A model generated the notes under the pieces. The model saw nothing but the letters and a program-made list of their open reading frames with translations. It was not told the origin of the DNA and searched no databases. DNA of 64,000 bases from an uncultured bacterium (GTDB taxonomy: Bacteria; Verrucomicrobiota; Kiritimatiellia; CAIKKV01): contig CALHRZ010000014.1 of the NCBI GenBank assembly GCA_938038445.1, forward strand, positions 46,586 to 110,585, read 5' to 3'. Shown here in pieces: positions 62,054 through 64,000 of this stretch (its first letter is position 1; every line of letters starts with the position of its first letter). Made by a program: the position numbers and the translations under genes.

Positions 62054-62202
62054 TGGTATAGTGGACCCGTTTTTGAGACCACCTGGTAAGATAGAAATGG
62101 GGTGGGTCGAAAAGCGAGGACACAATGACGAAGCAGAGGCGACAGCACGGAGCGGGATTCAAGGCGCGGGTGGAGAGGAAGAGGGTCGGTCCTAGTATTT
62201 AA
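62054..62202 (+). mobile_element. IS3-family insertion sequence remnant (left end and start of orfA)
   Basis: An IS3-like left end (TGGTATAGTGGACCCG from 62054, followed by a T-rich run and CCACCTGGTAAG) precedes an orfA-like start: GCGAGGACACA then ATG 62125 reading MTKQRRQHGAGFKARVE, which matches the N-terminus of IS3 OrfA transposases (K-R-R-x-F-K-A-x-V). The frame leaves the family after about 17 residues and stops at 62200-62202. The rest of orfA, orfB and the right end are missing. Confidence 0.5.
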
Positions 62203-62410
62203 GTGTATTCAGGATGCGTTTCCGTTTTTGCGCGGCGGACGAGGTGTCGCCGTCCATCCGACGGGTGTGGTTCGGCAGATTACAAGGATGGCCCATGGCC
62301 AGCCGCTCCGCTCTCCACGCATTCCGCGCGGATGTCCTCCGTTTCAGCAGCCAGGCCAACGCCCGCTTCTTCTTGACGTGTTCGTTGGGACTTTGGTTTA
62401 AGTAAGTCGT
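62192..62410 (-). pseudogene. C-terminal fragment of a transposase-like (RAYT-type) protein
   Basis: On the minus strand one frame runs from about 62410 to the TAG at 62192-62194 and reads YLNQSPNEHVKKKRALAWLL, then KRRTSARNAWRAERLAMGHP. The pattern of a basic helix, an R-R-T-x segment and a W-x-A-E-R-L-x-M-G-H motif resembles the DNA-binding end of REP-associated/IS200-like transposases of planctomycete-type bacteria. No start or catalytic part is present, and the integrase remnant lies directly upstream. Weak but not random-looking; low confidence. Confidence 0.33.
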
Positions 62411-62458
62411 AATTTGGGACCGGGTAGTGTGTCGAAGGCTGGAGACGGTTTGCGGCCG

Positions 62459-62968
62459 TCAACTGCTCGAGGTCGCCTTGGTGGACAGCGCATCGAGGGG
62501 ACTTCGTAGAACGGAGCGGAGGTCTCTGACGAAATGGGTGTAGATCATCGTCGTCTCGACGTTGCGACGGCTGAGCAGCTCCTGAATTTGCCGCAGGTCC
62601 ACGTTTTGCAGGAGCAGATGCGTCGCGGACGAATGGCGCAGCGTGTCCCCGAGCGCGGCGAGCCCATCCTCGGCGACCGCCGAGCCGTCGGGCGCCGGCG
62701 CGGCCTTCGGTGCGGGGGCGGTTTTTTGCGCGCGCTGCCGCCAGCCGAGCCAGGCGGTGACGGCCTTTCGGGTCTGCTCGACCTGCCATTCCTCTCTGCC
62801 GTCCCGTTCCAGCGTGTCGAGAAGACCGGTCGGCGCCTCATCGGGCGTTGCGTTCGGCATGACGGCGGGGCGGCTCTGGAACCGGCGGACCCAACCGACG
62901 TAGAAACGGGCGTGCTTTTCGTCCGCGATTCGGCTCCGGAGCAAGTCCTCACCGAAGGCCGCGGGCAA
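62459..62968 (-). pseudogene. intI: Integron integrase remnant with internal deletion
   Basis: 169 codons starting at TTG 62968, against about 320-350 for IntI. The first part (about 1-105) matches the N-terminal SAM-like region ([34 protein letters not shown]). A low-complexity Ala/Pro stretch follows, and then the C-terminus of an integron integrase: [46 protein letters not shown]. The central catalytic half, with the first catalytic Arg and the Lys, is gone. The His before TLRHS is Asp and the His of the LLGH motif is Arg; the second Arg and the Tyr remain. It cannot be an active recombinase. Orientation, opposite to the cassettes, is canonical. Confidence 0.75.
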
Positions 62969-63112
62969 AGATTTGGTCTTTCCTTCGCCATGGCGAAACG
63001 CCCCCGTACATATAAAGAAGGTCGTGGTGGGTCACAATGGGCGATTTTCAGAGATGACGGAGTCCGGCAGGCCGTTCCCCGCCGGAAAAAAAGGTTAACC
63101 AAAAAACCAGAC
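62969..63112 (+). other. attI-like region between integrase and first cassette
   Basis: 144 bases holding the likely integrase promoter (63009-63037, minus strand) and, at its right end, an A-rich stretch (AAAAAAAGGTTAACCAAAAAA) directly before the recombination triplet GTT at 63113. No plus-strand cassette promoter was clear by eye; TATAAA at 63011-63016 lacks a good -35. Confidence 0.5.
63009..63037 (-). promoter_or_regulatory. Likely integrase promoter
   Basis: Minus strand TTGTGA (63032-63037), 17 bp, TATATG (63009-63014), about 40 nt before the TTG start of the integrase remnant. Confidence 0.38.
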
Positions 63113-63203
63113 GTTGGGGCACAAAGCAAGGAGGAACCAATGGAATGACGTTCGAATATGGTCTGATGTTTCACAACGCACTTACAACGAAAGGGAATCA
63201 AGA

Positions 63204-63587
63204 ATGAATGCAAAGACAATAGCGATGGTGTGTTTGCTCGGAATGCTGTGCTCTGGTTGTGCGTCCATTATCAGAGGCACGCACCAAAGCGTTGGTATAT
63301 CTTCAACTCCTTCTGGTGTGCCGTTTACTGTGGCGGGCATGACCTATACAACGCCAGCAATAGTAAAGCTCAGGCGCAACGCTGATCACATAATTTCGTT
63401 TGACCACAAAGGGTATGAGCCGACTACAGGAACAGTGGTTCACGAATTCAGCCCAGCTATTTTCGGAAATCTGCTCCTCTTCTACGGAGCCATCCCTGGC
63501 TTCATAATAGACCTCTTAACAGGGGCCAGCTACAATCTGGAACCGTCGTGCGTGCACGTGACCCTCCAACCAAAGGTCGAACGCTGA
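63204..63587 (+). CDS. Cassette-borne small lipoprotein with PEGA-like domain
   Basis: 127 residues from ATG 63204 (AAGGGA upstream). Lipoprotein signal MNAKTIAMVCLLGMLCSGC with lipobox LCSGC. Then a PEGA-like beta domain (SSTPSGVPFTVAGMTYTTPA, VKLRRNADHIISFDHKGYEP) and a hydrophobic stretch (FGNLLLFYGAIPGFIIDLLT) that could dip into the membrane. It is the single gene of the first integron cassette (63114 to about 63666). Lower GC and A-rich codons compared with the core genes agree with acquisition by transfer. Function unknown. Confidence 0.8.
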   Translation: MNAKTIAMVCLLGMLCSGCASIIRGTHQSVGISSTPSGVPFTVAGMTYTTPAIVKLRRNADHIISFDHKGYEPTTGTVVHEFSPAIFGNLLLFYGAIPGFIIDLLTGASYNLEPSCVHVTLQPKVER

Positions 63588-63597
63588 GGATCAGATA

Positions 63598-63673
63598 GCC
63601 CCAACCAGAGGCCGGAGGGTATTTGCCGTTCCGCTGCGCTCCACGGCAAAACCCTCAGCCTCGACGTTCGGTG
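63598..63673 (+). repeat. attC recombination site of the first cassette
   Basis: 76 bases with the attC plan. Outer core sites are GCCCCAAC (63598-63605) and GTTCGGTG (63666-63673). Inner stems: GAGGC (63608-63612) with GCCTC (63658-63662), GAGGG (63615-63619) with CCCTC (63652-63656), TTTGCCGT (63622-63629) with ACGGCAAA (63643-63650), separated by a 13-nt loop and single unpaired bases. GCCCCAAC is the exact complement of GTTGGGGC at 63113-63120, as required for the two ends of one excised cassette. Confidence 0.85.
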
Positions 63674-63688
63674 AAGAAAGGAGACATA

Positions 63689-64000
63689 ATGAAGACGAAT
63701 GGCGCAATGTATCTTATCGGATTCGTACTGCTGTATTCCGGCTGCGCGACGCACTATGTCCGCTACGACGCAAATACGGAACCCAAGGCGCACTGGGTTT
63801 ATCCCAAGGGGCAAGCGAGAAGTTGGGGCGCATATGAGCAACGCATCACTCAAGCTGACAAAGAGAAGGGCAAGGTGGTTCTTCCAACCCTGATCTTTGA
63901 AGCACGCGGCCACAAGCCCTACGAGTTTACGCCAAGCCCGATCGTCCTCGATAAAGACTTCTGGAACCACAGGTGGCAACAGGGCGACCGTATAATTCAC
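63689..64000 (+). CDS. Second cassette lipoprotein, 3' end beyond the window
   Basis: 104 codons from ATG 63689, with AAAGGAG at 63678-63684. Begins MKTNGAMYLIGFVLLYSGCA, a lipoprotein signal with lipobox LYSGC. The visible mature part (GQARSWGAYEQRITQADKEK, EARGHKPYEFTPSPI) matches no family I recognise. It lies just after the attC recombination point at 63666, so it opens the second cassette, whose own attC should start with CACCGAAC. Confidence 0.72.
   Translation, partial: MKTNGAMYLIGFVLLYSGCATHYVRYDANTEPKAHWVYPKGQARSWGAYEQRITQADKEKGKVVLPTLIFEARGHKPYEFTPSPIVLDKDFWNHRWQQGDRIIH

Noticed and set aside
62280..62789. Minus-strand frame of 169 codons overlapping the integrase remnant
   Set aside because: The alternative frame of the same stretch holds the integrase C-terminus (ATHLLLQ, MIYTH); this frame shows no motif.
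1..64000. CRISPR arrays, cas genes or a recognised phage-defence island
   Set aside because: No regularly spaced direct repeats and no Cas, restriction or toxin-antitoxin motifs were seen; UmuDC, RecN, RecD2 and RuvX are ordinary repair genes.
1..64000. Sigma-54 -24/-12 promoters for the NtrC-type regulator
   Set aside because: TGGCAC occurrences (for example near 20311, 32830 and 41360) lack the TTGC element at the right distance; none is convincing.

Overview
The window is a compact, gene-dense bacterial chromosome segment of fairly high GC content. It carries about 60 protein genes, one tRNA gene and the RNase P RNA gene. The cell is Gram-negative: there is a TonB-ExbB-ExbD system, an outer-membrane receptor, type II secretion parts, a CsgG-like outer-membrane lipoprotein and an O-antigen type ABC exporter. 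A sulfatase, a heparinase II/III-like lyase, two Gfo/Idh/MocA oxidoreductases, a URO-D-like protein, LamG and DUF2341/beta-helix secreted proteins and a FprA-type diiron flavoprotein together suggest an anaerobic or microaerobic glycan degrader of the PVC group, perhaps Kiritimatiellota. This placement is inference from gene content only; there is no rRNA marker here.

Layout. 1-5872 (+): cobalamin salvage and uptake (cobU, BtuB-like receptor, exbB, exbD, tonB, btuC, btuD). 6005-7739 (+): umuDC, the mutagenic repair polymerase. 7694-8891 (-): ECF sigma factor and zinc anti-sigma factor. 9012-25162 (+): a long run of housekeeping genes (thrC, gpmI, a YkgJ-like gene, rnr, an amidohydrolase, wzm/wzt-like exporter, nadC, coaX, manC, ruvX, truA, rpe, lepA, lepB). 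25429-28521 (-): tRNA-Ser, a nitrilase-family hydrolase, a CdsZ-like zinc-ribbon protein, rnpB and a GspC-like PDZ protein in one string. 28760-30866 (+): a broken secreted-protein gene and a LamG protein. recN (+) follows, then 32733-40709 (-): a tightly coupled operon of CsgG-like lipoprotein, histidine kinase, sigma-54 response regulator, TPR protein, GspK/L/M-like proteins and an esterase. 40805-58042: recD2, a PTS IIA, an oxidoreductase, a C10 protease, a GGQ release-factor-like protein, rlmB, ogt, an M48 protease, a sulfatase/URO-D/oxidoreductase operon, an ApgM-like enzyme, fprA, a helicase-associated-domain protein and guaA. 58190-61583: a leucine-rich-repeat lipoprotein, a heparinase-like lyase and a four-helix-bundle protein.

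The right end (61.6-64 kb) is different in character. It holds an IS3-family remnant, a transposase-like C-terminal fragment, and an integron: an integrase gene on the minus strand that has lost its catalytic core, an attI-like junction, a complete cassette carrying a small lipoprotein, a well-formed attC site, and the start of a second lipoprotein cassette running off the window. This is the most distinctive structure in the window.

Expression architecture. Seventeen neighbouring gene pairs share a 4-base ATGA start/stop overlap, and four convergent pairs overlap at their 3' ends. Sigma-70-like promoters with 16-18 bp spacing can be read by eye; many have a -35 that begins TTGC. Three genes (the wzm-like permease, recN and the apgM-like gene) have their start codon only 7-8 nt after the -10 element, which suggests leaderless mRNAs. 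All family assignments come from motif recognition without database searches.
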